Source: Fragum whitleyi
Lineage: Eukaryota > Mollusca > Bivalvia > Cardiida > Cardiidae
Assembly: GCA_948146395.1 (NCBI GenBank)
Contig: OX411547.1
Span: 32,406,614 to 32,470,613 of the forward strand
Length of the DNA stretch: 64,000 bases
Direction of reading: 5' to 3'
Notes under the pieces: generated by a model
Seen by the model: only the letters and a program-made list of their open reading frames with translations
Databases searched by the model: none
Told to the model about the DNA's origin: nothing
In this document: positions 10,692 through 21,859 of the stretch, piece by piece
How positions within the stretch are numbered: position 1 is the stretch's first letter
How the letters are laid out: each line of letters starts with the position of its first letter
Translations under genes and position numbers: made by a program

Positions 10692-11197
10692 GATAGTGGA
10701 CCCATAATAGTTCCGCAACATTTCGGACCATACATTATATACAGTCAAACTTGTATTAAGCGACCACTAGAGGGACCGCCAAAAAGCGGTCGTATAAGAA
10801 AATGGCCGCTTAATACACGTTTTGAGTAAAAATAAGAAATATACTTTTTTGATTGAATATACATATAATTGCGAGATTCTCAATATCCTATGTTGTTATA
10901 TCTCAATAGAATCGTCTCATTGAGACGATTCTGGTTAATTTTTAAAAAACATAGGATTCACTTTCAATAATTTTTAGAACAACAATACTTTCTTTTGATG
11001 GAATTTTTTTTAAAGAAGGAGATTTTCTACAGCGGTCGTTTAATAAAAATGGTCGCTAAATAGACGTGGTCGCTCGAGCAAGATTGACTGTATATGTTAA
11101 CCGAGATATCCTTATGAAAATCATTCGGAAACATCGGTTAACACTGTTAAAGTTCATTACTTCTGAGATGTTGCAAAATTATTACCGGTTCACTACC
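10692..11197. mobile_element. Foldback MITE, GGTAGTGG family, copy 2, split by a Tigger-like element
   Basis: Left half (to 10739) and right half (from 11093) match copy 1 and rejoin exactly once the TA-flanked element at 10742-11090 is removed. TTAA lies at 10688-10691 and 11198-11201. The outer element is therefore the older of the two. Confidence 0.82.
10742..11090. mobile_element. Tigger/pogo-like non-autonomous element
   Basis: Inverted termini CAGTCAAACTTG and CAAGATTGACTG, 11 of 12 complementary, flanked by TA (10740-10741, 11091-11092). Sub-terminal 'taagcgacc' and 'ggtcgct' motifs extend the TIRs. TA duplication with CAGT termini is typical of Tc1/mariner/pogo. About 349 bp, no transposase ORF. 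Internally, 'gaatcgtctcattgagacgattc' is a small palindrome. Confidence 0.8.
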
Positions 11198-11225
11198 TTA
11201 ACATTGACAGGTTAAGCCCCGCCTG

Positions 11226-11247
11226 AAAAAAAAAAAAAAAAAAAAAA
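11226..11247. repeat. Poly(A) run, 22 bases
   Basis: Homopolymer following 'ccgcctg'. No coding fragment lies next to it, so it cannot be assigned to a retrotransposon tail with certainty. Confidence 0.85.
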
Positions 11248-11466
11248 GAGCGGCAATCGCTCAAATCAATTTTTTGTGGTATATTCTACCTTGACTATCA
11301 TATCGCAAGGATTGAACTTCGAAAAGAATGATTAACAAAGTAGAACCATGTGCGGATAAAGAGGTGGGACAGTCGGGACAGGAGCCGAGCCTCTGGCAAT
11401 TTGGCACAATTAAAGAAATCCACGGAAATCTTATTACTATACTGAACCCTTTCGATAGGACATCAA

Positions 11467-11501
11467 ACACGCACACACATATACACATACACACACACAC
11501 A
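11467..11501. repeat. CA/TA-type microsatellite
   Basis: An interrupted (AC)n tract with AT steps. It gives rise to spurious His/Thr-rich and Cys/Val-rich reading frames on the two strands. Confidence 0.85.
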
Positions 11502-11535
11502 ATCATTTGTTTCTTTGAACGGGGTTAGCAATGTT

Positions 11536-11825
11536 ATAAACAATTTTCAGTCATATCGCTGCGGCTTCAGCACCTAACCATGGACTCTCAGTAGTTCTCT
11601 CAACAGTACTACTACTACCAAGCCACCCTTTCAAATCCTCTACATCGAGAGGTCAGCGCAATACTATTGTAAGTGCCTATAAATGTGTAGGCACTTGCAA
11701 TAGAAATTGCGCTGAACCTTCGATATGTTTATCTCACAGAGCTCTTCTATTATCCAGCCAATTGTAGGAGGAATGTCGGAAAGGGGGTGTGGTGTTGTCG
11801 GGGATCGAACTCGGGACCCAATGGT
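11536..11825 (-). mobile_element. SINE, copy 5, carrying a nested hairpin element
   Basis: Diverged SINE body ('gcggcttcagcacctaacca', 'cagtactactac', 'ttgtcggggatcgaactcgg') interrupted at 11642-11727 by the ATCGA hairpin. The tRNA head retains 'ggttcgatcc'-like sequence in degraded form. Confidence 0.75.
11642..11727. repeat. Hairpin, ATCGA/TCGAT family, copy 2
   Basis: Arms 'gtcagcgcaatactattg' and 'caatagaaattgcgctga' pair with one small bulge, around 'gtgcctata'. The element is embedded in a SINE, so it is mobile or was mobile after the SINE landed. Confidence 0.75.
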
Positions 11826-11958
11826 TGGATAAACATGGCCATTAATGTCGATATTAAAGCTCTTACACAAGTCGCAGACCTTTAAGAAAATGATGGGTCC
11901 GAAATAAGATAAAAAAAAAATCGCTCTTATCTGAGAATTTTCTCAAATTTAGGACGAC

Positions 11959-12206
11959 CTGAGCCAGAGGTTATGAAACTATTCTCATTCTCAACTCAAA
12001 ACTTTCTCAAATTTTGAATTTGAATAAATGTATGAATTTAAAAGATAATATCAATAAGTTGTTATTTATAACAACTTATTGATATTATCTTTTATGTTAA
12101 TACATTAAAATGAGTAATAAAACAGAATTACGGCTTAAATTTCAAATTGAAATTTGAGAAAATTTTGAATTGAGAATGAGAAAAGTTTTATAACCTCGGG
12201 CCCTGA
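11959..12206. mobile_element. Foldback element of about 248 bp with central palindrome
   Basis: About 60-bp inverted ends: 'gaggttatgaaac' and 'ctcattctcaa' on the left are complementary to 'ttgagaatgag' and 'gttttataacctc' on the right. The centre (about 12038-12093) is an almost perfect palindrome, 'gataatatcaataagttgtt' against its complement. No coding frame. Confidence 0.78.
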
Positions 12207-12280
12207 AAACGTTTAGAAAGAGAGATCAATTTCAGGTCAACCAGGGATGCTATATTTGGTTCGATAACATTCTACATTCT

Positions 12281-12470
12281 ACAAGTATAAAGATATCTGC
12301 CTTGCGATCAGGGTACCAAACCGGTCTCGAGCGGCCCAGTCTTGAAACACGCATTATAAATTCTTCAACGGTAATACAAGTATAAAGATATCTGCCTTGC
12401 GATAAGGGTACCAATGCGGTCTCGAGCGACCCAGTCTTGAAACACGCATTATAAGTTCTTCAACGGTAAT
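12281..12470 (+). repeat. Tandem duplication, two units of 95 bp
   Basis: 'acaagtataaagatatctgc' through 'gaaacacgcattata' and 'ttcttcaacggtaat' occurs twice, head to tail, at 12281-12375 and 12376-12470, with only a few substitutions. The duplication is therefore recent. Confidence 0.85.
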
Positions 12471-12553
12471 GCAGGAAACCATTTCTGGGGCTATTGTGGG
12501 CGCTTCATTATCTTGAACGTAAAAGTTTCGACTTTTTCAGACTGCGTAATTGA

Positions 12554-12709
12554 GGCAGTGGACCAGTAATAGTTCCGCAACATTTCGATCCATGTATTCT
12601 TTCACAATGTTAACCGAGGTTTCCTAATGAAAATCATTAGGAAACCTCGGTAAACACTGTTTAAGTTCATTACTTCTGAGACATTGCAAACTATATCGGG
12701 TCCACTACC
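12554..12709. mobile_element. Foldback MITE, GGTAGTGG family, copy 3
   Basis: Complete: 'ggcagtggaccagtaatagt' on the left, 'gggtccactacc' on the right, central palindrome 'cctaatgaaaatcattagg'. TTAA follows the right end and a TTGA variant precedes the left end. Confidence 0.85.
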
Positions 12710-12946
12710 TTAATGCGTACATTCTTATCAGGGCAAGGATACCTTTCACGCGATTTTGGCCCGTCTGACATACCATTCATAGACCGCAGGTGAGCAGTTT
12801 TCACCGAAACTTGTGAAAATTAAAACAAAACAGATTATAATTTCCCTATATCCTTATTCTTGAACGGTATCATATAAAACATTCCTTATCGCACACTTTC
12901 GCTATTTCACATGTAAAAATGAAGCTTAATTGAGTAAAATCATTTG

Positions 12947-13192
12947 TGACCCGTCACGCAAAAAGGGGCAATCTGGGTAGTAAGTAAACTGTCGATCCCA
13001 GGCAGACTGTGCAAACTAATTAGCGTCGAAACTTTTTGCACTTACTAAATTTCTGAATCAATATTTACCAATCTTCCTCCCATTGAAAGATTTTTTTTGG
13101 CCCTCTTGATGACCTATACTAGAACCAAACAAATTTTCAAATATCTATTCGGCGGATTTCAAAGATATTCGCATTTCTTGCGACGGGTCACA
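12947..13192. mobile_element. TIR element with GTGACCCGTC ends
   Basis: Left 'tgtgacccgtcacgcaa' is near-complementary to right 'ttgcgacgggtcaca'. About 246 bp, non-coding. Class unassigned. Confidence 0.65.
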
Positions 13193-13401
13193 TGAGACAA
13201 CATCATTGGCGTAACAACTCGGACGCGAGGACTCTGCTGCTAACATATCGTGACGTCATAAAGGGGGATTAGAGAGAGAAGAGGAGAGAAATCACAGAGA
13301 GAACATTTTATATACTCAGTAAGTACAGAATAATGCAGGTTTGGTTTGTTCCTTTATAGACTGAACACAACTTTTAACAATTATTCAGTCACATCAGTTA
13401 C

Positions 13402-14418
13402 AGGAGAAAATACCTTTTCTTAACTTCAAACCACACTTTAATTAAAAATGTAAATTGTCTCCCAGGTATATCAGACCATAGTATTGTCTCTATTCTTGCA
13501 GATACAAAGCCACAGATGACCAAACAACAGCCGAGACAGTTTCATCTCTACAAAAAAGCTGACTGGGGTAGTTTCAAAATCTTTATGGACCAAATTAAGA
13601 ATGAAATATTAGTAGATCATCAATCTAAATCTGTCGAAGAAATTTGGTTAAGTTTTTCATCTGTCGAAGAAACTTGCTTAAGTTTTTCAGATGCAATTAC
13701 TACAGGTATCAAGGAATTTGTTCCAACCAAAAGACTAGGTAATAAGAGATCACTTACATGGATCACACAGCCCATAAGACGTCTAACTAGAAAAAGGGAT
13801 TAAGTTTATTTGGATTAAAGAAAGATGGAAACAGCAAGATGGAAACTGTATTCCTGGCTCTGAAAAGAAACATAAAGAAACAAATAAAAGTCTCTTACAA
13901 TTATTATATTGAACATATTTTAGGCCTTGATGGAAACACTGAAAACAAGGAGAAAGCCACAAGATTTAATAATAAGAAATTTTTCAGTCTGATAAAAAAA
14001 TGCCAAGCAAGACGCAGTAGGAGTAGCTCCCCTTCTCGATAAAATTTCAGGTACCATCAAATCGGACAATACATAAAAGGCGGATATTCTAAATCGACAG
14101 TTTCAATCAGTCTTTACTCCAATGACACCGATTTCTTTGGCTCAGTCCTGCCTTTCATCCATAAGACAAAATATGTTTACCTTCTCTTTCAGCAAATATC
14201 CAGCCATGCCAGACATAACTATCTGCACTGATGGAGTACAAAAACTAATATCCAACCTGAAACCAGACAAAGCAGCAGGACCAGACAACATCAAGCCTCT
14301 AGTACTAAAAAAACTTATGTTATCAAATTTCTCCTATCTTACAAATTCTCTTACAAACATCCAGACCAAAAATAAGAAGATCAGAGAAACAGCGTTCAAA
14401 ATTATGGTTAGTTCTTAA
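13402..14418 (+). pseudogene. Degraded LINE ORF2 fragment (endonuclease end to RT start)
   Basis: The open frame from 13402 reads through PGISDHSIV, the SDH motif that closes the AP-type endonuclease domain, then the linker to a stop at 13803. After a frameshift, a second frame (to about 14042) carries NKKFFSLIKK. A further shift brings 'ADILNRQFQSVFT'-type sequence (14070s) and then LKPDKAAGPDNI, the start of the reverse transcriptase, ending at 14418. The order and spacing are those of jockey/CR1-type ORF2 proteins. The 5' endonuclease part and nearly all of the RT are missing. It is not a copy of the LINE at 14862-22155. No function is expected. Confidence 0.82.
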
Positions 14419-14436
14419 ACATCTTCCACTCTGAAA

Positions 14437-14593
14437 CTAATGGACAGAATTTCACCAAATTTCACAGGAATGATCCTTGGTACATGCTCTCTCAGATTCA
14501 TTCGTTATATTCTGACCGGGTTGATAACTTCGGCGCTATTGTCGACTGTCGAGTTACCAAAAATGTGCCCATTGATGAAATAGAGGATATTGA
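14437..14593 (+). repeat. Family G tandem unit, left end of a broken array
   Basis: One unit of about 160 bp ('cacaggaatgatccttgg', 'gctctctcagattc', 'attctgaccgggttgata') matching the units at 22317-22721 and beyond. It breaks off at 'tgaaata', and the missing continuation resumes near 22306. Confidence 0.72.
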
Positions 14594-14616
14594 ATGAGTG
14601 GTCATGGAATACCGAA

Positions 14617-14716
14617 TTTATTAAACGAGTCATCTATAAACAGATAAAAACGAGGCTACGCCGAGTTTTTATCTGTTTATAGATGACGAGTTTAATAAAT
14701 TCGGTATTTTATGAGC
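14617..14716. repeat. Palindrome of about 100 bp
   Basis: 'taccgaatttattaaacg' pairs with 'gtttaataaattcggta', and inside it 'atctataaacagataaaaa' with 'tttttatctgtttatagat'. The loop is 'cgaggctacgccgag'. A strong cruciform candidate in the left flank of the LINE's host repeat. Confidence 0.8.
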
Positions 14717-14827
14717 ACAAATTTGATATACTATTTATAATATGACCCGACTTTTTGCAAAAAAAGTAAAAATTCTTGAAATTCAACATTTCTATTTTCC
14801 GCGAAACTTATAACGCCGTTCAAAAAC

Positions 14828-14880
14828 TGACGTCACAATGATAATTGATTCGTTGACGTCACGAAAACAAGATGGCTGAA
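14828..14880 (+). promoter_or_regulatory. CRE-like palindromes and YY1-like motif at the LINE 5' end
   Basis: TGACGTCA occurs at 14828-14835 and 14854-14861, and CAAGATGGC at 14868-14876. CAAGATGGC is the YY1-site form that positions transcription at the start of mammalian L1. Here it lies just inside the inferred 5' end. Whether it acts as an internal promoter in this element is inference. The second TGACGTCA may instead be the target duplication. Confidence 0.4.
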
Positions 14881-15040
14881 ATTTTTCAAAACAATTAACG
14901 TCTAATTTTCAAATTGAGGTTTAGTAAGAAAAAGAAGACTGTGAAGCGGAAAAAAGAGAAGAATTACTGAACGGAGTACGTATTTGATGATTATTATACG
15001 TAAATTTGCTGAAAAGATCGCATTATCATAGTTATTCAGT

Positions 15041-17722
15041 ATGCCCAGCGGACGACAGAAAAGTAATTTTTATGCAGTTACGCACGGTAGGGAAGAAGGC
15101 ATCTTTACGCGGTGGACACAGGCAAGTAACTCTGTCATAGGTTACGGGAAATCTAAATACAAAGGTTTTGTGTCATATGAAGAGGCAGCTTCGGCAATGG
15201 AGAGTGCCGGGTTTACTGATTTTACGGTGTTTGATGGCGAGAAGGATTACAGTAGGTTGGAATATGAAGCTTATAAGCAGCAACATATTATCATTCTAAA
15301 TGGGAATGAAACCGAAAAAGATGACTCAAAGTGTTCTTCGGTATTTTCAAACAATAACGGCGGGGATAATAGTCCAGTGCTAGATAAAATGGCTGCGGAG
15401 GATATTTTGGAGCAAACTCAATCAAAACTTCCATCGGAACTTGTGCCAGAAGAAATAGGATTATTAGATGAAGAAGATGTTACATCAACTCTAAAAGAAA
15501 AAGAAAATGCTAGTAAATATCCCAACAAAAACCCGATTGAGAATATATCCACACATCAGGAGTTAGGAGCTTCCAAGGCAGAAAACACTACACCAAGAAG
15601 AAAAATAATCAGAGACAGATCTGATACACCAGTGCCAGGATGTATGAATGGTTCAAACAATGAAAATTTTTATGAACAAGCATCAAAGAAAACTCATGTG
15701 AGATTAAATGTCAAAAATAAACCACCTTCTTTAGACAGTGATCAAGTAGTGCAGATGGTGAAAAATGTGGAATCGGTCCTAGAAAATTTGGTTTTTGAAG
15801 TGCACCAGACAAGACAAGATCATCTTTTATTCAAGTCTGAAGTAAAGTCAGAGTTAGGGAAGTTGAGAAGTACACAAGAAGATATCTCGAAGGTCATGTC
15901 TATGTTAAGTGTAATGTCATCAGATTTGGGGAGATGTGTTAGTCATATTGAAAAACCAAATTTTGGTGAATCTGGTGGGAACAACATAGGATCAAGTGAA
16001 AACATAAATCAAATGAAAGAAATTCGAGTAGGGGTAGCTGTGATACAGAAAAACTTGACAGCAGATCTAGAGTGTGTGAAGACATCCTTAAAATCATTTG
16101 ATAATTCATTTAACAGCCTGAGGACTGATTTAAATAGACAAACAGAAATTAACAGTGTAGGTTTACATGAAATTCATGACAAAAATACCCAAATTTATGA
16201 TCGAATACATGGAGTAGAGAAGGGTGTAGAGAGGACGAAAAACACAATATTGGATATTGAAAAGCATCTATGCTCATTATCTCGTGCAGAACAATTTGAA
16301 CATCCTCGGGTTACAGCTAAAACGAGTATAGATATCGCCAATCAGCCAGAAATTGTAAGCAAAATGGAAAACAGGTTTGCTGGTTTAGCAGATACATACA
16401 TTGATGATGGCCATGAAGAACCTACTCTTAAAGAAACTAAGTTGGTGGAAGAAATAAGTGATAAGAATATAAGTGAAAACAGACAAAAGTTTCACGTCCA
16501 AGTAAATGAAAGCAGTAAACCAATCGAGACTAAAGAAGAAAATGGTGAGGCTGGAAGCAAAAGCCTAGAAACATCTGACAAACAAAATATGGTTGTAATT
16601 GACAGATCCTCAGATATAACAAAACAGACAAGTGAAATAAAGAAAGGGAATAGGAAAGGGTCTGATCCAGACAACAGCAAAGATAAAAGAAATCTTAAAG
16701 ATACCCACAGGAAAGAACAGTTATATCTGATTGGGGATTCAATTTCAGGCGCAATCAATGCAGCTAAGTTGGGAAGATCAACACAGACTTATGTTAAAAA
16801 GATCAGGGCTCCAAAAGTTGAGGACATTAAAAATGCCACTGATAGAGTGAAGGATGCATAACACATCATAATACACAGTGGAATAAATAATTTGAGAGAA
16901 AAAGAAGACGCTACTGCTACAGCATCAAAGCTTATAGAAGCTATTGTCAGTCTGAAAGAGGCAGCGCCAAATGCCAAATTAGCAGTGTCAAAATTAATAC
17001 CGGTAGGGAACCAGGCACTCGAAGTTGAAAGAAACGTATTAAATGCTGCGGTTGAGAAGATGAGCGAGTCATTGGGCATAGATGTTTCATTCATGGACCA
17101 TGGGAATCTTGCAGAAAGAGGGAAGGTTGTGAAGGATTTCTTCAGGGATGATCAGCTCCACCTTTCGAATAATGGGATGGAACTGTTTTTATCAAATTTA
17201 CAAGAAGATATCTGTGATAAAATGAAATTGAATGATGGTACTAAACGAAGACAATCGGTACAAAGGAGAGGAAATTATGGTGGAATGTATGGGCAGGACG
17301 CAAATAGCACAATATCGAGACATGGGACATGGAAAGAAAGATCTGACCAAAACGGCTATGGGGCTACAAGGCACGAATATAGCAACCAACCCAGGAGGAA
17401 TCGGGTGAAAGAAAGGAACACGAATGTAAGATTGGAGAAGTACAATTATTACGATGATGAGATAAGGGATTCGAAAGATGAAAATAACTTCCGTGGGGCG
17501 TATAAATCAAACAGAAACTACTGTGAGGAAAGGAGAAATGAAGGATCGAGAAGATATAAAGACGAGTACAGGTATGAAAGAGACGATGATCACCACTTTA
17601 CTGACTTTAAGAGCGATAAATACTATTCTAGCCGGGATAGAGTACCACGATCTTATAATGAACATTTTAAGAGAAGACGTGACGATGATTATGATTTTTA
17701 CAGTGTCCGAAAATATGATTAG
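15041..17722 (+). CDS. LINE ORF1p: hybrid-binding domain, coiled coil, SGNH hydrolase, basic tail (one internal stop)
   Basis: The frame runs 893 codons with one TAA at 16859-16861 (codon 607). The frame is identical on both sides, and HIIIHSGINN follows the stop directly. Residues 10-45 (FYAVTHGREEGIFTRW, then YKGF) fit the RNase H1 N-terminal / viroplasmin-type hybrid-binding domain, a fold that grips RNA/DNA hybrids. About 225-410 is a heptad-rich coiled coil, probably for multimerisation. About 560-720 is an SGNH/GDSL hydrolase: GDSI with the nucleophile Ser at 567, the GINN block, and a D-x-x-H block with Asp 704 and His 707. About 730-893 is Arg/Tyr/Asp-rich low complexity, likely nucleic-acid-binding. 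The whole catalytic set is present, but the stop lies between Ser and the Asp/His block. The protein would package element RNA as an RNP. Assignment of the N-terminal domain rests on motif reading. Confidence 0.83.
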
Positions 17723-18313
17723 TATTCTGATAATATCAACAAAACGTTTATTTCGTGGTATTTTATTGTGTATATGCCTAATCAGTGTTAAATAGTGATC
17801 AATTGAAAAGAAGTTGTAAAATATCAATTTTTGAATTATGAGTCACATACTACTAAGGTTAAATGTGAACGGCTCATTCTTGTGATGTAAGCAATTTATA
17901 TTGTCCAACTACTCATTTTTGTGCTAAAATGCTAGAATCATAAGATGAATTTCTTAGGGTATGATTGTCATGCTGTAGGCATTTTATGAATCTGGTAATA
18001 TGATTTTATTTTTGTTTACGGGATAATGTTCAATTTACACCAGAATACATTTTTCATTTAAAGGATAAGTGTTGGTGTAAACATAAATGATAATTTCACA
18101 CAAAATTATTAAAATGCATGCAAAATGTTTATTCTAACTTTCTTCAGAATTATGCCATATTAGCATCTCATCTTCATTGCTACTTAAAAGATGAGTGTAT
18201 AATGTTGGTTTTATGTAAAATGATTTGGATGAACAATCGCATGATATATTACGTTAACATCTTCTTTTTCAATCTAACCTCATTTGAAACTTATTCACAA
18301 CTGTTTTGTCCAA
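17723..18313 (+). other. Spacer between LINE ORF1 and ORF2
   Basis: 591 bp of AT-rich DNA with stops in all forward frames until the ORF2 frame opens (first possible codon 18284, first ATG 18314). No overlap or stop-start coupling with ORF1 is seen, so ORF2 translation would need reinitiation, an internal entry site, or a separate transcript. Confidence 0.6.
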
Positions 18314-21300
18314 ATGAGTGGAAATATGAAAAATAGCTTTATTTCAATTAATTGCTGGAATATAAATGGTTTGGAGTATAAGTCACATGGTATAAAATGT
18401 AATAAATTATTTGACCAAGAAGTGATAGAAAAGCTAACAAAGATTGATTGTATTGGTTTATTAGAGACTCATGCCAATAACACAACTGAAATTGCATTAC
18501 CGGGATACTATGTATTTAGAAAAGATAGACCTAAACATAAAAAAGCATCAAAATCGTCTGGTGGTATAGCAGTTTTAGTAAAAGAGTCAATGAAACACAT
18601 GTATAATTTTGACCCACTTTCAGATTGTAACGTAATATGGGTGAAAATTTAAAAGCTATATACAGAATATGATTCTGATATTTATATAGGTTTTGTATAC
18701 TTACCGCCGTCTAATTCTACGTATGGTAAAATTCATTGTGAAGAAATCATTCGAAAACTTGAAAATCAAGTTCAATATTTTACAAACAAGGGACAGGTAA
18801 TTCTTTGTGGGGATTTAAATGCGCGAGTTGGAAATAAAATTGAATTTTCAGAATTAGAAGATGAAAAATATATAGCGATGCCTAATTACAGTAATAATGA
18901 ATTTATTCTTCCACGTGTTTCATCAGATAGTGACATTGTTAATCAACATGGGAGATGGCTTATTGATTTTTGTTTAGACAATGAGCTTTATATCTTAAAT
19001 GGTCGAACATTAGGCGATTTAACGGGTAAATTTACTTGTCATACTGTAAGAGGTAGCAGTGTAGTTGATTATGTTATAGCCAGCTACTCTTTATCACCTT
19101 TTGTTAGAAGCTTTAAAGTACAAGATCTTGACATTTTTTCAGATCATTGTATGCTCCAAATGAGTTTAAACATATGTTGCAATATTGCAAGAGATAACAA
19201 TTGGCAAACTAAAATGGACAAAGACAAACATATTTATATACCCGACACATTTTGCTGGTCAGCAGATTCTAGATACAAGTATGAAACAGCTTTAAATTCT
19301 ACAGAAATACAAAAGAAAATACAATCGCTAAATGATATAGCTTCTGATGGCGAAGCTTTAATTGATAACATCACTGGCATAATGGTATCAGCTGGTAATT
19401 TATCATTACCTAAAAAGTCAGTTAATATGAAAAAAAGAAGTCGGCCAAAAAGAATAAATAAAAAATGGTATGATTATGATTGTAGAAAATTGTTAAAAGA
19501 TGTTAAATCTGCAAAAAATGCGTTTATAAGAAATGTCTCAGATTTTTCGCTGAGAATCAAGTATTTTCAGAAATTTAAGGAATACAAAAAACTTACCAAA
19601 CTTAAAAAAAGACAATATAATAAAAGAATAACTGATTTATTAACTGAAGCTATGCAAAATAATCCCCAAACTGCATGGAAACTTATTGATGACTTAAAAA
19701 ATAACACTGTTAATAAAGAAAAGCATGATCCTATTAATCGTAAAGAGTGGTATGAACATTTCTATAAGCTTCTAAATAATGATGTTACAGAGATTAGCGA
19801 TGCTAGAAAAGAAGAGGTGCTTTCTGAGCTCCATAATTTTGAATATCAAAAATTAGGTAATCTTGATTTTTTTATTACTGAAAAGGAAGTTTTAAACGCT
19901 AGTAAAAAGTTAAAAAATTCTAAAGCCAGTTCACATGATATGGTGAAAAATGAAATGATAAGATCAGCATTACCACTTATGAAAAAAGAAGTTGTGAGAG
20001 CATTTAATTTGATTCTGACCTCAGGGCAATTTCCAAATTCTTGGAAAAGTGGAATCATTGTTCCTATTCACAAACAAGGTAGTAAATATGATGTTAACAA
20101 TTATCGAGGGATAACACTAAGCAGCTGTTTCGGGAAATTATTTTGCCATGTCTTAAATGAGAGGATAGTCCAATATATAGATGGAATATCATTTTTAAAA
20201 CCGGAGCAAGCAGGATTTAGGCGGGACTATAGGACTTCTGATCACATTTTTGTTCTTAAAACTATAATAGATAAATATGTATTAAATGGGAAGAATAAAA
20301 GTAAGATTTACTCTTGCTTCATAGACCTTCATAAAGCTTTTGATACGGTGTGGCATCATGGGATGCTTCTGAAATTACAAAAAGCAGGAATAAACGGAAA
20401 GGTATATGACCTCATCAAATCAATGTATGAAAATTCAGTTTCAAGGGTAAGAAGTGGTAGTTTTCTTACAAAACCTATTGATGTCACTAAAGGTGTACAC
20501 CAGGGAAATGTATTAAGCCCCGTTTTATTTAATATTTTTATGAATGACATAAGCGATTCTTTATGTTCGTCTGATGTCCCACTTGTAAATGATTACAAGA
20601 TTAGTCATCTTTTGTACGCTGATGACTTATTACTTTTATCAACATCAGCAGAGGGTTTAAAAAGCAATATTGCTAAAGTAGAAGAATTTTGTAGAAACTG
20701 GGGACTTAAAATAAATATTGACAAGTCAAAAGTTATGATTTTTTCAAAATCAGGAAAATGTGTTAAAGATATCGTAGATTTTGAAATAAATGGTATAAAG
20801 CTTGAGATCGTTAATCAATACAAATACTTAGGATTGATTATATCAAACAATGGGAAATTTAACGCTGCTGAAATTAACTTGAGTATGAAAGCCAGAAGAG
20901 CTATGTTTTCAATCAACAGAAGTGTACTTAATAATGATATTAAACCTTCAATTGCATTGCGTATATTTGACTCTCTTGTTAAACCAATTGCTTTATATGG
21001 CAGTGAAATTTGGTTTGGATATAAGACGAGTAATAATACACGTTCCCTCGATGAATTTTTCGAGTTATCTCTTAAAGGTAATAATGAATTTGATAAATTA
21101 CTTACAAGATTTTGTAAGAATACTCTAGGTATACACTCAAAAGCAAGTAATCTCGGGGTTTATAGTGAATTGGGCCAATTTCCATTAACATTATTTGCAA
21201 TTCTAAATACCATAAACTTTTGGCTGCATTCCATTTCTGTGAGTAGTGATTCTTTGTTGTCAAAAGCTTACTTAGATCAATTTCAAAATGAATGTCAAAA

Positions 21301-21859
21301 ACATACATGGCTCAATTTTGTGAAAAAAGTTCTAAATGAGCTTGGTTTTGCACACATTTGGAAAAACCAATTCACTTTTAATAAAGTTTCACTAATTTAC
21401 CATATTAAAGAAAAACTTAAAGACCGGTTTATTTTGTTTTGGAAAAAACGTATGGTTTCTGAAAAGGGTATGAAAAAATTACAAATATACAAGACAATTA
21501 AGAAGGAATTTAGCATCGAAAGTTATATAGAAGAGATAAATGACAAACATATTAGAAAAGCCTTATGTTCTTTTAGAATAAGTGCTCACCATCTTAAGAT
21601 TGAGCGTGGTCGATATTGTGGATTAAATGAGGATGAGAGATTGTGTGACAAATGTCGAACAGTTGAAAATGAGATGCATTTTTTATTTCATTGTTTGAAA
21701 TATGAAAAATTCAGGTCAAATATGATGCATGAAATTAGGAAAGTTGATGGCTTAGCGAATTTTGAAACTGAGGTAGATTTTGTTCATCTATTGAAGCACC
21801 CAGATATTAGGGTACATAAAGCATTGGGAAAATTTATTATCAAATGTGATATTTCATAA
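18314..21859 (+). CDS. LINE ORF2p: AP-type endonuclease and reverse transcriptase (one internal stop)
   Basis: A 1181-codon frame with one TAA at 18650-18652 (codon 113); both sides are in the same frame. Endonuclease motifs in order: NCWNINGL, LLETH, GGIAVLV, then after the stop IGFVYLPPSNS, CGDLNARVG, VVDYVIAS and SDH (276-278). Reverse transcriptase: WKSGIIVPIHK from 577, NNYRGITLSS, FIDLHKAFDTV with catalytic Asp 671, GVHQGNVLSPVLFNIFMND, YADD at 768-771, and YKYLGLIIS. The C-terminus has a C-x2-C-x7-H-x4-C motif (Cys 1111, Cys 1114, His 1122, Cys 1127), like the cysteine motif of other LINE ORF2 proteins. The protein would nick target DNA and prime reverse transcription on it. All catalytic motifs seen are intact; the TAA splits the endonuclease. 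The start is the first ATG in frame. Confidence 0.9.

Noticed and set aside
10860..11060. Transposase remnant in the Tigger-like element
   Set aside because: No frame of useful length or DDE-type motif is present in 349 bp.
11465..11506. Start of a Cys/Val-rich secreted peptide on the minus strand
   Set aside because: The apparent hydrophobic start comes from a CA microsatellite.
16492..17827. Antisense frames of 88-106 codons across LINE ORF1
   Set aside because: Shadows of the real ORF1 frame; hydrophobic content arises from complementing acidic/basic codons.
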